Assembly (NCBI RefSeq): GCF_000429785.1
Contig: NZ_KE386952.1
Coordinates: 62,001-126,000 of the forward strand
Reading direction: 5' to 3'
Length of the DNA: 64,000 nucleotides
DNA from: Chitinibacter tainanensis DSM 15459
GTDB lineage: Bacteria > Pseudomonadota > Gammaproteobacteria > Burkholderiales > Chitinibacteraceae
Shown: piece by piece, positions 47,274 to 56,104 of the stretch
Layout: every line of letters begins with the position of its first letter
Position numbering within the stretch: position 1 is the first letter of the stretch
Translations under genes and position numbers: made by a program
Notes under the pieces: generated by a model
The model's database searches: none
Seen by the model: the letters and a program-made list of their open reading frames with translations, nothing else
What the model was told of the DNA's origin: nothing

Positions 47274-49085
47274 ATGACCTTCCAACTACGTCTTTATCAA
47301 AGCCTGCTCTTCCTGCTGGCGGCGGTGCCTTGCGGCATCCCCTATCGCTGGGACCCAAATCCGGTCTTCCCTTCCGAGCTGGCGGCATTCTTTTTCTGTA
47401 TTCTGATTACGCTAGCGGGTGTGCTGGTACCGTCCGAGCGCGATACGCGTTGCGCCCCGCCGTGGAGCAGCCTGATGTGGCTGGGCTTCTGCGGCGTGAT
47501 TGGCTTGCAAGCGGTGTTCTTACCGCATGGCTACGCCACCGAGCGAGTTTACCCGCTGGTATACGCACTGGGCGCGGCGGGTGCGGGCTGGTCGTTGGCG
47601 CGGGCGATTGCGGTGTTTGGCGTAACCCCATTGTTGAATATGTTTGCCTGGGGCTTATTGGCCGGGGCGATTTTCAACTCGGGCATTGCCGTACCGCAGA
47701 TTGTGCAGCTGATTCAGGAAGGCCCGCGACTCATCTTCGGCAATATCGGCCAGAAAAACATGTATGGCCATTACCTAGCCTGGGGCTTGGCCAGCGCCGC
47801 CTATCTGGTGACGCAAAAGGACGAGCTACCCAAGCCAGTCTTCTGGCTGGTCAGCCTGTGGCTGGCGCTCTCGCTGGCTTTTTGTGGCTCACGCTCGCCG
47901 CTGCTGTACGCCGGGGCATGGCTAGCTCTGGGCTTGCTGGTATGGTGGCGCGGGCAGGATAGCCTGCGCCAATTTGGCCGGGCGCTGAGTATTGCGGCGG
48001 GTTTGATTATCCTAATGCAATTTGCCGCGCCAATGGTCAATGAGCTGCTGCAAGCGCTGCTGAAAGCCAAGAATGAAGTCCCCACCGGTCTGGATCGCCT
48101 CGATTCGAACGGCTCGCGCCGCCTGGTGGAATGGCAAAAAGCCTGGCTGGTATTCCAGCAATATCCAGTGCTGGGTACGGGCTGGGGTAGCTATGCGGTG
48201 CACAGCAATGCGCTGCAAGTGCGCCCCGAGTTTGCGATTGTGTCGGAAAGCGTGCTGTTTACTCACGCGCACAATTCAGTGCTGAACCTCATGGCTGAAA
48301 CCGGCCTGCTGGGCACCGGGGTTATTGTGTTGGGCCTAGCCGGTGTGCTGTGGAGTGCGGTGCGCCGCTGGGCCGAGCCGGGTGTGATGTTTGCCTTGGC
48401 GCTCTTGTCGGTATCACTGCTGCATAGCCTGGTGGAATATCCGCTGTGGTATTTCCACTTCCTCGGCCCGTTTGCCTTGATGCTGGTGTTTGCCCAAAGC
48501 AGCGTCCCGCGCTGGCCGATCCCTGCCATGGCCGCTCGTTTCGGCTGGGCACTGTGGGGTGGCGCCGGGCTGGCGCTGTGTTTCTTGGGTGGCAAGATTT
48601 ATCTCGAGATCTATCCGATTATGGATCCGGCCGGCGATGAGAAACTCAACGCTAGCCGCATCGAGCGCCTGGAGGGCATGCGCCAGAACCCGCTGATTGA
48701 TTATTACGCCGAGCACGCGCTGTCGAATTACATCGTGGCCAGCCGTAGCGAAATCGATTGGAAGCTGGCCATTTTGCGCAAGCAAAACGCTATTCGCCCC
48801 TACCCTGGCCAGATGACCGATCAGGCGGTTATGGAAGCCTTGCTCGGCAATCAGGCGGTGGCTCACGATCTGATGCGCCGCGCGGCCTTTGCCTACCCAG
48901 AGAGCTTTGATTACTACTATCAAACCCTGGATGGCTTTAAAGAGCCGAATGTCCGGGCGCTGTTGGTGGATGTGGATGAAGCGCGGGATTTCTTTAATGC
49001 CAAGCTCGACTTCAAGATCAAGCGCGAGCTGCCAAGCGAAGCCCACGCGGCAAGCAGCGCCAGCTCAGCGGCCAAAGCTGATTAA
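47274..49085 (+). CDS. PglL/Wzy_C-family O-oligosaccharyltransferase-like membrane protein
   Basis: Predicted to transfer an undecaprenyl-linked oligosaccharide to protein (PglL type) or to lipid A (WaaL type) on the periplasmic face. The 603 residues have about 12 membrane segments, and a soluble C-terminal domain of about 160 residues. The Wzy_C core is seen in FGNIGQKNMYGHYLAWGLA, FCGSRSPLLYAGAW and the large loop with WGSYAVHSNALQ and FTHAHNSVLNLMAETGLLG, where conserved His residues fall. The C-terminal domain fits the Wzy_C_2 family found in PglL-like enzymes. The glycan cluster at 8780-17393 could supply its donor. Confidence 0.82.
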   Translation: MTFQLRLYQSLLFLLAAVPCGIPYRWDPNPVFPSELAAFFFCILITLAGVLVPSERDTRCAPPWSSLMWLGFCGVIGLQAVFLPHGYATERVYPLVYALGAAGAGWSLARAIAVFGVTPLLNMFAWGLLAGAIFNSGIAVPQIVQLIQEGPRLIFGNIGQKNMYGHYLAWGLASAAYLVTQKDELPKPVFWLVSLWLALSLAFCGSRSPLLYAGAWLALGLLVWWRGQDSLRQFGRALSIAAGLIILMQFAAPMVNELLQALLKAKNEVPTGLDRLDSNGSRRLVEWQKAWLVFQQYPVLGTGWGSYAVHSNALQVRPEFAIVSESVLFTHAHNSVLNLMAETGLLGTGVIVLGLAGVLWSAVRRWAEPGVMFALALLSVSLLHSLVEYPLWYFHFLGPFALMLVFAQSSVPRWPIPAMAARFGWALWGGAGLALCFLGGKIYLEIYPIMDPAGDEKLNASRIERLEGMRQNPLIDYYAEHALSNYIVASRSEIDWKLAILRKQNAIRPYPGQMTDQAVMEALLGNQAVAHDLMRRAAFAYPESFDYYYQTLDGFKEPNVRALLVDVDEARDFFNAKLDFKIKRELPSEAHAASSASSAAKAD

Positions 49086-49123
49086 GACCGGCGGGCGCAG
49101 CCGCGCCCCGGTCGAGCCATCCT

Positions 49124-50056
49124 ATGAAAAAAGCTGTTTCTCCCCTCCCCCTGCGTGACGGCCTGGCGGCCAGTTGCGCGGGAATGCTGCCCGGCGGGCA
49201 CTGGAAGCTGGCGCGCGATTTTCTGCGCGACCGTTTTCCCTATCTCGACCCGGCGATCATCGACCAGCGCCTGCAGGCGGGCGAGATATTCGATGATAAT
49301 GGCCAGCCCATCGCGCCCGATGCCCCGTATCGGCCCGGCCACTATCTTTGGTATTACCGTGATGTACCGCAGGAAACGCCGGTGCCATTTGCGCTCGAGA
49401 TTCTGCATCAGGATGAGCGGATTGTCGTCATCGACAAGCCGCATTTCTTGTCCACCATCCCGGCTGGGCGCTTTGTGCGTGAAACCGCACTGGTGCGCTT
49501 GCGCCAGCTACTCGGGCGCGATGACATCGCGCCAGTGCACCGCCTCGATCGGGAAACCGCCGGGGTGATGATGTTTTGCCTTGATAGCGCCAGCCGCAGC
49601 GGCTATCAGCGGCTGTTTGAAAGCCGGCAAGTGCAGAAAACCTACGAAGCCATTGCGCCGTTCCGGCCCGACCTGACCCTGCCCTATGTACATCGCTCGC
49701 GCCTGAGCGAAGCCAGCGCTGACTTTTTTACCATGGCCGAAGTGCCGGGCGAGCCCAATAGTGAAACGCGCATCAGCCTGCTGGAGCAGCGCGGCGCCTG
49801 GGCCAAATATCGGCTCGAACCGCACACCGGCAAAAAGCACCAGCTACGCGCGCATCTGGCTGCGCTGCAGATCCCGATTTTGAATGACCCATGGTATCCG
49901 GTGGTGCTGGATGACAAAGGCGATGACTTTAGCGCCCCGCTGCAATTACTGGCGCGCGAGCTACGCTTTGTTGATCCCTTTAGCCAGTGCGAACGGGTAT
50001 TTTATTCCCGGCGCGAACTCAGTTGGCCGGCCGCAACCAACGATTGCGCCACTTAA
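49124..50056 (+). CDS. RluA-family RNA pseudouridine synthase
   Basis: Converts uridine to pseudouridine in rRNA or tRNA. The 310 residues lack an N-terminal S4 domain of clear form. The catalytic domain shows IVVIDKPHFLSTIP, APVHRLDRETAGVMMF with the catalytic Asp, VQKTYEAI and PHTGKKHQLRAHLAAL. The sequence resembles the RluA-like group sometimes called YqcB/RluA-like; the target uridine is unknown. It starts 38 bases after the ligase gene. Confidence 0.88.
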   Translation: MKKAVSPLPLRDGLAASCAGMLPGGHWKLARDFLRDRFPYLDPAIIDQRLQAGEIFDDNGQPIAPDAPYRPGHYLWYYRDVPQETPVPFALEILHQDERIVVIDKPHFLSTIPAGRFVRETALVRLRQLLGRDDIAPVHRLDRETAGVMMFCLDSASRSGYQRLFESRQVQKTYEAIAPFRPDLTLPYVHRSRLSEASADFFTMAEVPGEPNSETRISLLEQRGAWAKYRLEPHTGKKHQLRAHLAALQIPILNDPWYPVVLDDKGDDFSAPLQLLARELRFVDPFSQCERVFYSRRELSWPAATNDCAT

Positions 50057-50191
50057 ACGAAGTCGCAATGAATACCCCGACAGGTATAGCCCGCCAAGGC
50101 AGTAGCTATAGTGCCTGCAGGGCAATACGTTCTGGTAGTTTTACACAGCTAAAAGGCAAAATTGTTCACCGCCGGCGGCTGGTGGCAATTT

Positions 50192-50274
50192 TAGAATGAA
50201 GTCATGGAATTCAGCGCTTGAACACGCATTCCATACAGAGAGTTTAGGGCCCGCCGCGTGCGGGCCTTTTTTTT
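50192..50274 (+). ncRNA. Candidate small RNA ending in a strong terminator
   Basis: A TAGAAT -10 element (50192-50197) is followed by two hairpins: ATGGAAT (50204-50210) with ATTCCAT (50228-50234), then the terminator stem at 50248-50266 and T8. The predicted transcript is about 70 nucleotides. No convincing -35 is seen, and the hairpins may just belong to the 3' end of the pseudouridine synthase mRNA. No known RNA family is recognised. Confidence 0.3.
50248..50274 (+). terminator. Strong intrinsic terminator
   Basis: GGCCCGC (50248-50254) and GCGGGCC (50260-50266) pair around CGCGT, followed by eight T (50267-50274). It ends the plus-strand transcript of the pseudouridine synthase or of the candidate small RNA. 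The palindrome GCGCCGGCCGGCGC (50275-50288) follows directly, next to the tlyA stop. Confidence 0.85.
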
Positions 50275-50290
50275 GCGCCGGCCGGCGCGC

Positions 50291-51040
50291 CTAGGCGGCG
50301 AGAGCGTAGATAAAAAACTCGTGATTGCCATCGCCACCGGTGATCGGGCTGGGGAAATAATCCAGCACCTGAAAACCACATTCGCTGGCCGCTGTACGGA
50401 TTTTGCTTTCAACCAGCGGATACAGCGCCGGATCGCGCACAATGCCGCCCTTGCCCAAGGCCTGCGGCCCAAGCTCAAACTGCGGCTTCACCAGAAACAG
50501 TAAACGCCCGCCCGCTGGCAGTACGCAGCGTAACGCCGGCAGCACCAGCGTGAGCGAAATAAACGAGACATCACCCACCACCAGATCCAGCGGCGCATCC
50601 AGCGCCGGGGCAATCAACTCTGGCGTGAGATGGCGCGCATTCACGCCTTCAAATTGCACCACACGCGCATCCGCCAGCAGCCGCGGGTGCAACTGATCAT
50701 GACCGACTTCGACCCCAATCACTTTGCGCGCACCCGCTTGCAGCAGGCAATCGCTAAATCCGCCAGTGGAAATCCCGACATCCAGCGCCGTGAAATCGGT
50801 CACCGTCAGTTGCGCCGCCGCCAAAGCTCCGGCCAGTTTGAGCCCGCCGCGCGAGACATAGCGATCGACTTCATCAGGGGCAATCTGCAAATCGGCATCG
50901 GCCGGCAGTTTTAGTGCGGCTTTAGACACCGCTTTGCCATCGGCCATCACCCGACCGGCAGCGATCATGGTTTGTGCCTGCGTGCGCGAGGCGGCCACGC
51001 CCCGCTCCACCAGCAATACATCAGCCCGCAACATACTCAT
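50291..51040 (-). CDS. tlyA: TlyA-family rRNA 2'-O-methyltransferase
   Basis: S-adenosylmethionine-dependent RNA methyltransferase of the TlyA/hemolysin A-like family, whose characterised members methylate 16S and 23S rRNA cytidines at the ribose. The 249 residues have an N-terminal S4 RNA-binding domain (about 1-60, RADVLLVERGVAASRTQAQTMI) and an FtsJ-like domain with the SAM site ALDVGISTGGFSDCLLQ and DLVVGDVSFISL. Two starts are possible (51040 or 51034). It lies eight bases after the RluF-like gene, suggesting an RNA-modification operon. Confidence 0.9.
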   Translation of the reverse strand: MSMLRADVLLVERGVAASRTQAQTMIAAGRVMADGKAVSKAALKLPADADLQIAPDEVDRYVSRGGLKLAGALAAAQLTVTDFTALDVGISTGGFSDCLLQAGARKVIGVEVGHDQLHPRLLADARVVQFEGVNARHLTPELIAPALDAPLDLVVGDVSFISLTLVLPALRCVLPAGGRLLFLVKPQFELGPQALGKGGIVRDPALYPLVESKIRTAASECGFQVLDYFPSPITGGDGNHEFFIYALAA

Positions 51041-51048
51041 CGCGTGGC

Positions 51049-51804
51049 TCAGGCAAAGGTTTCGTCGTTACGCAGATAGCGCCACTGCCCGCGCGGCAGC
51101 TCGCCCAGCACCACTTTACCAATCCGGATCCGCTGCAGGCCAACGACTTGCAGGCCCACCAGCTCACACATCCGGCGAATTTGGCGCTTTTTACCCTCTT
51201 TGAGGATAAAGCGCAGCTGGTCTTTGTTTTGCCACCACACCCGCGCCGGCTTGAGCGCCTCACCATCCAGAGACAAACCGTGGTTTAGCAGGCGCAAGCC
51301 ATCGGCTTTCAGGTGGCCTGATACGCGCACCAGGTATTCTTTTTCCACCTGCGAATTTTCGCCGATCAGGGTTTTGGCCACCACGCCGTCCTGGGTGAGT
51401 ACCAATAAGCCCACCGAATCAATATCCAAGCGCCCGGCTGGCGCCAGCCCCTGAAAATGCACGGGCGAGAAACGAATTCCGCTGGTGTCGCCAGCCCAAT
51501 GGTTTTCCGGCTGCACCAGCACCACCGCGGGCTCGTAGCCATCTTCGGCCTGGCCCGACACATAGCCCACCGGCTTATTAATCAAAATGGTGACGCGATT
51601 ATCCTGAATCTGCCGGGCGATCGGGTCGAGCTCGATGTGCTGCTCGGGCAAAACCTTGCTGCCCAGCACATTCACCACCTCGCCATCGACTTTCACCCAG
51701 CCTTTGGCGATGTATTCATCCGCCTCACGCCGTGAGCACAGGCCCAGCTCGGCCATGCGTTTAGACAAGCGCAGCGGGGTAGACGAGTCGTGTTGTTCTT
51801 CCAT
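51049..51804 (-). CDS. RsuA/RluF-family RNA pseudouridine synthase
   Basis: Pseudouridine synthase of 251 residues. An N-terminal S4 domain ([21 protein letters not shown]) precedes the catalytic domain with [17 protein letters not shown] (catalytic Asp) and [13 protein letters not shown]. The late [10 protein letters not shown] element resembles RluF (23S U2604), but the substrate is not certain. I chose ATG at 51804; 51831 is also possible. It shares an operon with tlyA and diverges from the SirB2-like gene. Confidence 0.88.
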   Translation of the reverse strand: MEEQHDSSTPLRLSKRMAELGLCSRREADEYIAKGWVKVDGEVVNVLGSKVLPEQHIELDPIARQIQDNRVTILINKPVGYVSGQAEDGYEPAVVLVQPENHWAGDTSGIRFSPVHFQGLAPAGRLDIDSVGLLVLTQDGVVAKTLIGENSQVEKEYLVRVSGHLKADGLRLLNHGLSLDGEALKPARVWWQNKDQLRFILKEGKKRQIRRMCELVGLQVVGLQRIRIGKVVLGELPRGQWRYLRNDETFA

Positions 51805-52001
51805 TACGGCACCAGCATTTTTTCGAGGCAATCCCCCATTGTACTGGCTTCACCCGCGATGAGAAACCGCGCTGGTGAGGCGCTAGGGGTATTGCTCGGG
51901 ACTGCCTTGGCAAGCTAACACTGGGCACTATACCCTGCCATGTATCACACCACCCGCAGCCACCGGCGAGCTTGGTAGAATGCAATTTTGCGAGGAAGAC
52001 G

Positions 52002-52388
52002 ATGGAATACTATTTGCCCGTGCGCCATCTGCATATGCTCTTGGCTGCGCTCTCTGGCGCTTTGTTTTTCTGGCGCGGATTATTGATGCTGCGCCAATCG
52101 CCGCAGCTGCAGCTGCGCATTTACCGCATCGCGCCCCATCTGATTGATAGTGGCCTCCTTGCCGCCGCACTGTATCTGGCGATTGTTAGTGGGCAAAGCC
52201 CGGGTAATTCGCCTTGGCTCTTGGCCAAGATCATTGCGCTACTGGCGTATATCGGGCTGGGCATGGTGGCATTAAAACGCGGCAAAACCCAAACCCAGCG
52301 GGCGCTGGCCTTTGGGGCAGCAATCTTGACCTATGCCTATATCGTAGGGGTAGCGCTCAGTAAATCGCCCACGCTGGGCTGGTGGTAA
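52002..52388 (+). CDS. SirB2-family membrane protein
   Basis: Small inner-membrane protein of 128 residues with four membrane segments. YLPVRHLHMLLAALSGALFFWRG and the HLIDSGLL and IGLGMVALKRGKT elements match the SirB2 (invasion gene expression up-regulator-like) family, whose biochemical role is unknown. ATG at 52002 is preceded by GAGGAAG at a good distance. Its stop directly abuts the stop of the convergent mobA-moaC fusion, with no base between them. Confidence 0.85.
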   Translation: MEYYLPVRHLHMLLAALSGALFFWRGLLMLRQSPQLQLRIYRIAPHLIDSGLLAAALYLAIVSGQSPGNSPWLLAKIIALLAYIGLGMVALKRGKTQTQRALAFGAAILTYAYIVGVALSKSPTLGWW

Positions 52389-53513
52389 TCAGATCAGCGG
52401 GATCTCAAGCCCGCCGGAGGTGGGGGCGGCCGCGCTAGCAGGCCAGGCACCGGATTTACCGCCCAGCTTTTCCAGCAGGCGCACATTGCCAATGACCATG
52501 CCTTTATCCACGGCTTTGCACATATCGTAAATCGTTAACAGGCCGATTTGGACGGCAGTGAGCGCTTCCATCTCCACCCCGGTACGCCCCACGGTATCGC
52601 AGCTCACCGTGCAGCGAACGAACGATTTCACCCGATCAATGCTAAATTCCACCGTCACACCATGCAGTGGCAGCGGATGGCACAGCGGAATCAGATCACT
52701 GGTTTTTTTCGCCGCCATAATCGCCGCGATCCGCGCTACGCCGAGTACATCGCCCTTTTGATGATCGCCCGCCTCGATCAGCCGCAAGGTATCCGGCAAC
52801 ATCCGGATTTCGCCCTGCGCCGTAGCGGTACGCCGGGTTTCGCTTTTGTCGACCACATTGACCATATGTGCATCGCCACTGGCGGTGAAGTGCGACAAAG
52901 CGCCGCCCCCCACGGCAAGCGCTTCTGCGCCTGCCAGCCGGCCGGCCAGCTGGTTCAGATCTTCTGGGGTATCCAAATTGGCAAACAGGCCTTCGGCAAA
53001 AGTGACCATCACCGCGCCAGCGGCTTTCAGGCATTCATCCAGCGCGCTTTGGCCAGTGGAAAGGGCTTCCACCAAATTGGGCAACAGGCTGCGATGCAGC
53101 ATGCAGATAGGCCAATGCACTTGACCATCTGCGGTCCGCGCCACCACGGCCAGCGCGCTACTGGCATTGAGCGCAGCGCGAAACTGCAAAATCAGATCTT
53201 GCGGCAGGAAGGGCACATCACACGGCAGCACCAGCAACCAGTCGGCGGGCGAGGCCAACAGTGCGGCATGAATCCCCGCCAGTGGGCCACCCTGGGGGTA
53301 CATATCGCGCAATACCGCGTGGCCAAAGCCGGCGTAGTCGGGCAGATTGCGATTGGCCGACAGCAAAATGTGATCGACCGGAATGGTCTGCTTCTGAATG
53401 CCTTCCAGCACCCAAGCCACCATCGGCCGGCCAGAAAGCTCGAGCAAACCTTTATCTTGCCCGCCCATTCGCGTGGCCGGGCCACCGGCCAGTACTACCG
53501 CATCCAGAGTCAT
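52389..53513 (-). CDS. MobA-MoaC fusion protein (molybdenum cofactor biosynthesis)
   Basis: One 374-residue frame joins two molybdenum-cofactor enzymes. Residues 1-192 are MobA, which adds GMP to molybdopterin: [36 protein letters not shown]. Residues about 206-374 are MoaC, which forms cyclic pyranopterin monophosphate: [45 protein letters not shown] and KAVDKGM, with the catalytic lysines present. Both domains look complete, and the linker is only about 12 residues. The start at 53513 fits MobA; 53552 adds 13 residues without support. The two enzymes act at early and late stages of the pathway, so the fusion does not channel a direct product. Confidence 0.93.
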   Translation of the reverse strand: MTLDAVVLAGGPATRMGGQDKGLLELSGRPMVAWVLEGIQKQTIPVDHILLSANRNLPDYAGFGHAVLRDMYPQGGPLAGIHAALLASPADWLLVLPCDVPFLPQDLILQFRAALNASSALAVVARTADGQVHWPICMLHRSLLPNLVEALSTGQSALDECLKAAGAVMVTFAEGLFANLDTPEDLNQLAGRLAGAEALAVGGGALSHFTASGDAHMVNVVDKSETRRTATAQGEIRMLPDTLRLIEAGDHQKGDVLGVARIAAIMAAKKTSDLIPLCHPLPLHGVTVEFSIDRVKSFVRCTVSCDTVGRTGVEMEALTAVQIGLLTIYDMCKAVDKGMVIGNVRLLEKLGGKSGAWPASAAAPTSGGLEIPLI

Positions 53514-53860
53514 CGCCTGTTTCCTGCAGGGCCCTACACATCGGGCCGCCAATAAATATTAGGATTCCATACTATATGGAGTTCACATGACATCGGCAAT
53601 CTGTGCGCAGCGGATCGTCACGGCAAACAGCCATTTTACAACGTAAAAACCATGTATTTCTGCGCTAGGCCAACTTACCTGCCAAGGTATAGGCCACCAG
53701 GCCATGAAAAATAAGATCTGGCACTCAATACCCCCACCCACTAGTGTGCCCACGCGGCACCAGCACCACGCGGGAGCGATCGCCGTGCTGGCCTCGTAGT
53801 CGGCTCAGATTATTCTGGGCTATCATCGAGCTTTCAGCTTGCTGCCGCCGAGGGTTTTCG
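53514..53860. other. 347-base divergent gap between mobA-moaC and the MscS gene
   Basis: No supported gene. A perfect palindrome, TCCATA-CTA-TATGGA (53566-53580), lies about 53 bases before the mobA-moaC start and overlaps a TATAGT-like -10 on the minus strand; it could be an operator. CCAGCAC (53760-53766) and GTGCTGG (about 53784-53790) form another dyad. One ATACCC motif occurs at 53728-53733. An in-frame extension of the MscS gene covers the right third but has no family support. Confidence 0.5.
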
Positions 53861-55507
53861 ATGCTGGTTCTGCGCCGATTGTTGCTCATCTGTTTGTGTT
53901 GTCTCAGCCTCTTTAGCTACGCCGAGCCCACCCCCGTCCCGGCGAGTGAACCCCACGCGGTCACCATTAATAACCGCACCTTAGTGCAGTTTCGGGTGGG
54001 GCTCTTAAATTACTCGGTCGAAGATCGTGCGCAAGCTGCCGAGTTGCGAATCCGCCGCATTCTGGAACACAGCAATGCCCAGCAAATTACCCTCACCCCG
54101 GTGCAAACGCCCGATGCCGGCATCAGCGTAGCCTTGGGCAAAGAGCAGGTCTTTCTCATTCTGCAGCAGGACATCGACACGCTGGCGGGTGAAACCCTCG
54201 ATAGTGTGGCGGCACAAGCCCAGCAGCAGCTCGAGCAACTGCTACGCGAACAGCGCGAGCTGCGCGACCCCGAGCAGCTTCTGCGGGCGGCAGTGTATAC
54301 CGTGGTGGCTACGCTGCTGTTTGCCGGTACGCTGTGGCTACTGAGCCGCGCCCGGGTCATCTTGCTGAAAAATGGCCGCCGCTACATTACCCGCCCGCTG
54401 GCGCGACTGGCGCGGCAAACCACCGGCGTGCAGATTTCTCTGCTGAATCGCATTTTGCGCTGGCTGATCAATCTCACCACCAGCCTGATTGGTTTGAGCC
54501 TCACCTATACGTGGCTGACGTTTGTATTTAGCCAGTTCCCGTTTACCCGGGTATGGAGCGAGCAGCTTAATCAGGCGATTTTGCAGTTTCTGGGCAAGGT
54601 GGCCAGCGGAGTGCTATCGGCCTTGCCCGGCTTACTGGTAGTGATTTTTATCATTGTCTGCGCCCGCTATACAGCGCGGTTTTTGCGCTTTGTGTTTGGC
54701 CGGATCGAGCGCGGTGAGCTTAATCTGAGCTGGTTTGACCGCGAAACCGCCAGCACCACCCGCAAAATTATGACCTTTTTGGTCTGGCTGCTGGCCATTG
54801 CGATGTGCTACCCCTATCTGCCCGGCGCTGATACAGAAGCCTTTAAAGGGCTCTCGGTCATGGTGGGCTTGATGGTGTCGCTAGGAGCTTCCAGCGTGGT
54901 GGGGCAATTTGCCAGCGGGCTGATTCTGATTTACGCCAAATCACTCAAACAAGGCGAATACGTGCAAATCGGCGACACCGAGGGGACAGTGATTCACATT
55001 GGCCTCTTTGCCACCAAAATCCACACTAATTTGCGCGAGGAAGTCAGTATTCCAAATTCGGTCTTGGTGGGGCAAAGCGTCAAGAATTTCTCTCGCTTAG
55101 CCGCGGGCGGCGGGGTAATTACCCAAGTGGGCGTCACCATTGGCTATGACACCCCATGGCGGCAGGTAGAAGCCATGTTGATTGAGGCGGCCCAACAAAC
55201 CAAGGGGGTACGCAATAATCCGCGGCCGGTGGTGTATCAAACCGCGCTGTCCGATTACTACGTGGAATATTTTCTGCGCATTGCCGTCGATGAGCCGCGC
55301 CGCCGGCTGGAGATCATGAGCGATCTGCATGCCAAGATTCAGGATGTGTTTAACACCTACGGGGTGCAAATCATGTCGCCGCATTACATTGCGGATCCGG
55401 AACAAGAAATAGTCATCGCGCCCGCCAACTGGTATCCTGCCCCAGCACAGGTGCCCACCGGCGCTAAAGCCACGCCGCCGTCAGCCCCTCCCGATAACGG
55501 GCAATAA
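53861..55507 (+). CDS. MscS-family mechanosensitive channel
   Basis: Mechanosensitive channel of the inner membrane, 548 residues. A signal-like N-terminus (1-20) is followed by a periplasmic region of about 120 residues, a membrane segment (about 150-170), more helices, and the MscS core. The core shows the pore helix SLGASSVVGQFASGLILIYAKSL and the beta domain YVQIGDTEGTVIHIGLFATKI with SIPNSVLVG. A Pro/Ala-rich tail follows. The ATG at 53861 begins the signal sequence; the frame from 53744 is longer but its first 39 residues look non-coding. The last 44 bases overlap the convergent reductase gene. Confidence 0.9.
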   Translation: MLVLRRLLLICLCCLSLFSYAEPTPVPASEPHAVTINNRTLVQFRVGLLNYSVEDRAQAAELRIRRILEHSNAQQITLTPVQTPDAGISVALGKEQVFLILQQDIDTLAGETLDSVAAQAQQQLEQLLREQRELRDPEQLLRAAVYTVVATLLFAGTLWLLSRARVILLKNGRRYITRPLARLARQTTGVQISLLNRILRWLINLTTSLIGLSLTYTWLTFVFSQFPFTRVWSEQLNQAILQFLGKVASGVLSALPGLLVVIFIIVCARYTARFLRFVFGRIERGELNLSWFDRETASTTRKIMTFLVWLLAIAMCYPYLPGADTEAFKGLSVMVGLMVSLGASSVVGQFASGLILIYAKSLKQGEYVQIGDTEGTVIHIGLFATKIHTNLREEVSIPNSVLVGQSVKNFSRLAAGGGVITQVGVTIGYDTPWRQVEAMLIEAAQQTKGVRNNPRPVVYQTALSDYYVEYFLRIAVDEPRRRLEIMSDLHAKIQDVFNTYGVQIMSPHYIADPEQEIVIAPANWYPAPAQVPTGAKATPPSAPPDNGQ

Positions 55508-56006
55508 AACCTTGCAGCTGGGCTAGCTGCGTGCCAGCCAGATCGCCCTGCGGGGTATCTGGCTGGATACCCATAATTAATGGGGGCTGCCAGCGCATAC
55601 CCAGCCCTTCGGCCGTGAGCTGGAAGGGCCGTAAAATCGCCGCCAGCGCGGCAGCATCCAGCGTGCCGTATTGCCGGCTAGCCGTGGCCATACTCACCAC
55701 CAGCCACAGCGTTTTCCCGGCTAGCTGCTGCCGGCGGCCATAGGCCCAACCGGGGCACAGCACATCATCCTGCCAGCGCTTGAGTAGTGCCGGGCAGCTA
55801 TGCCAGTAGAGTGGAAACTGCCACACCAGCCGCTGGGCATGTTCACAGGCCTCCTGCTCGGCCAGCAAATCAATCTCCCCATCGGGATACATGCTTTCTA
55901 GATGATGCACGCGGCTATCAGGCAGCTCGGCCAATTCATCCAGTAGCGGCCGATGAATATGCGACATGGCCAGATGCGGGTGCGACACGATCAGCAGATT
56001 TTTCAT
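55464..56006 (-). CDS. Flavodoxin-fold NAD(P)H oxidoreductase (KefF/MdaB-like)
   Basis: Flavodoxin_2-family quinone reductase of 180 residues: NLLIVSHPHLAMSHIH at the FMN phosphate loop, LVWQFPLYWHSCPALLKRWQDDVL, and WAYGRRQQLAGKTLWLVVSM. In E. coli the relative KefF regulates a potassium efflux system. The ATG at 56006 matches the family. Its last 44 bases overlap the MscS gene tail to tail, which is unusual in this window. Confidence 0.85.
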   Translation of the reverse strand: MKNLLIVSHPHLAMSHIHRPLLDELAELPDSRVHHLESMYPDGEIDLLAEQEACEHAQRLVWQFPLYWHSCPALLKRWQDDVLCPGWAYGRRQQLAGKTLWLVVSMATASRQYGTLDAAALAAILRPFQLTAEGLGMRWQPPLIMGIQPDTPQGDLAGTQLAQLQGFIARYREGLTAAWL

Positions 56007-56104
56007 CTTCGACTCCAATGCTGGCGGTGGACTTACAGTATGGCTGGGGGTTTACCGGCTTTGCCGCTATAAAGAAGGCAGCTAATCGACAAGAGGTGGT
56101 AGCG

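Noticed and set aside
52548-53555. 335-codon open frame on the plus strand
   Set aside because: Antisense to the mobA-moaC fusion, which carries all family motifs; the plus frame has none.
55787-56104. Upstream extension of the MCP-tip-like gene
   Set aside because: Covers the opposite-strand reductase gene and has non-protein-like composition; a good ribosome-binding site exists before 56105.
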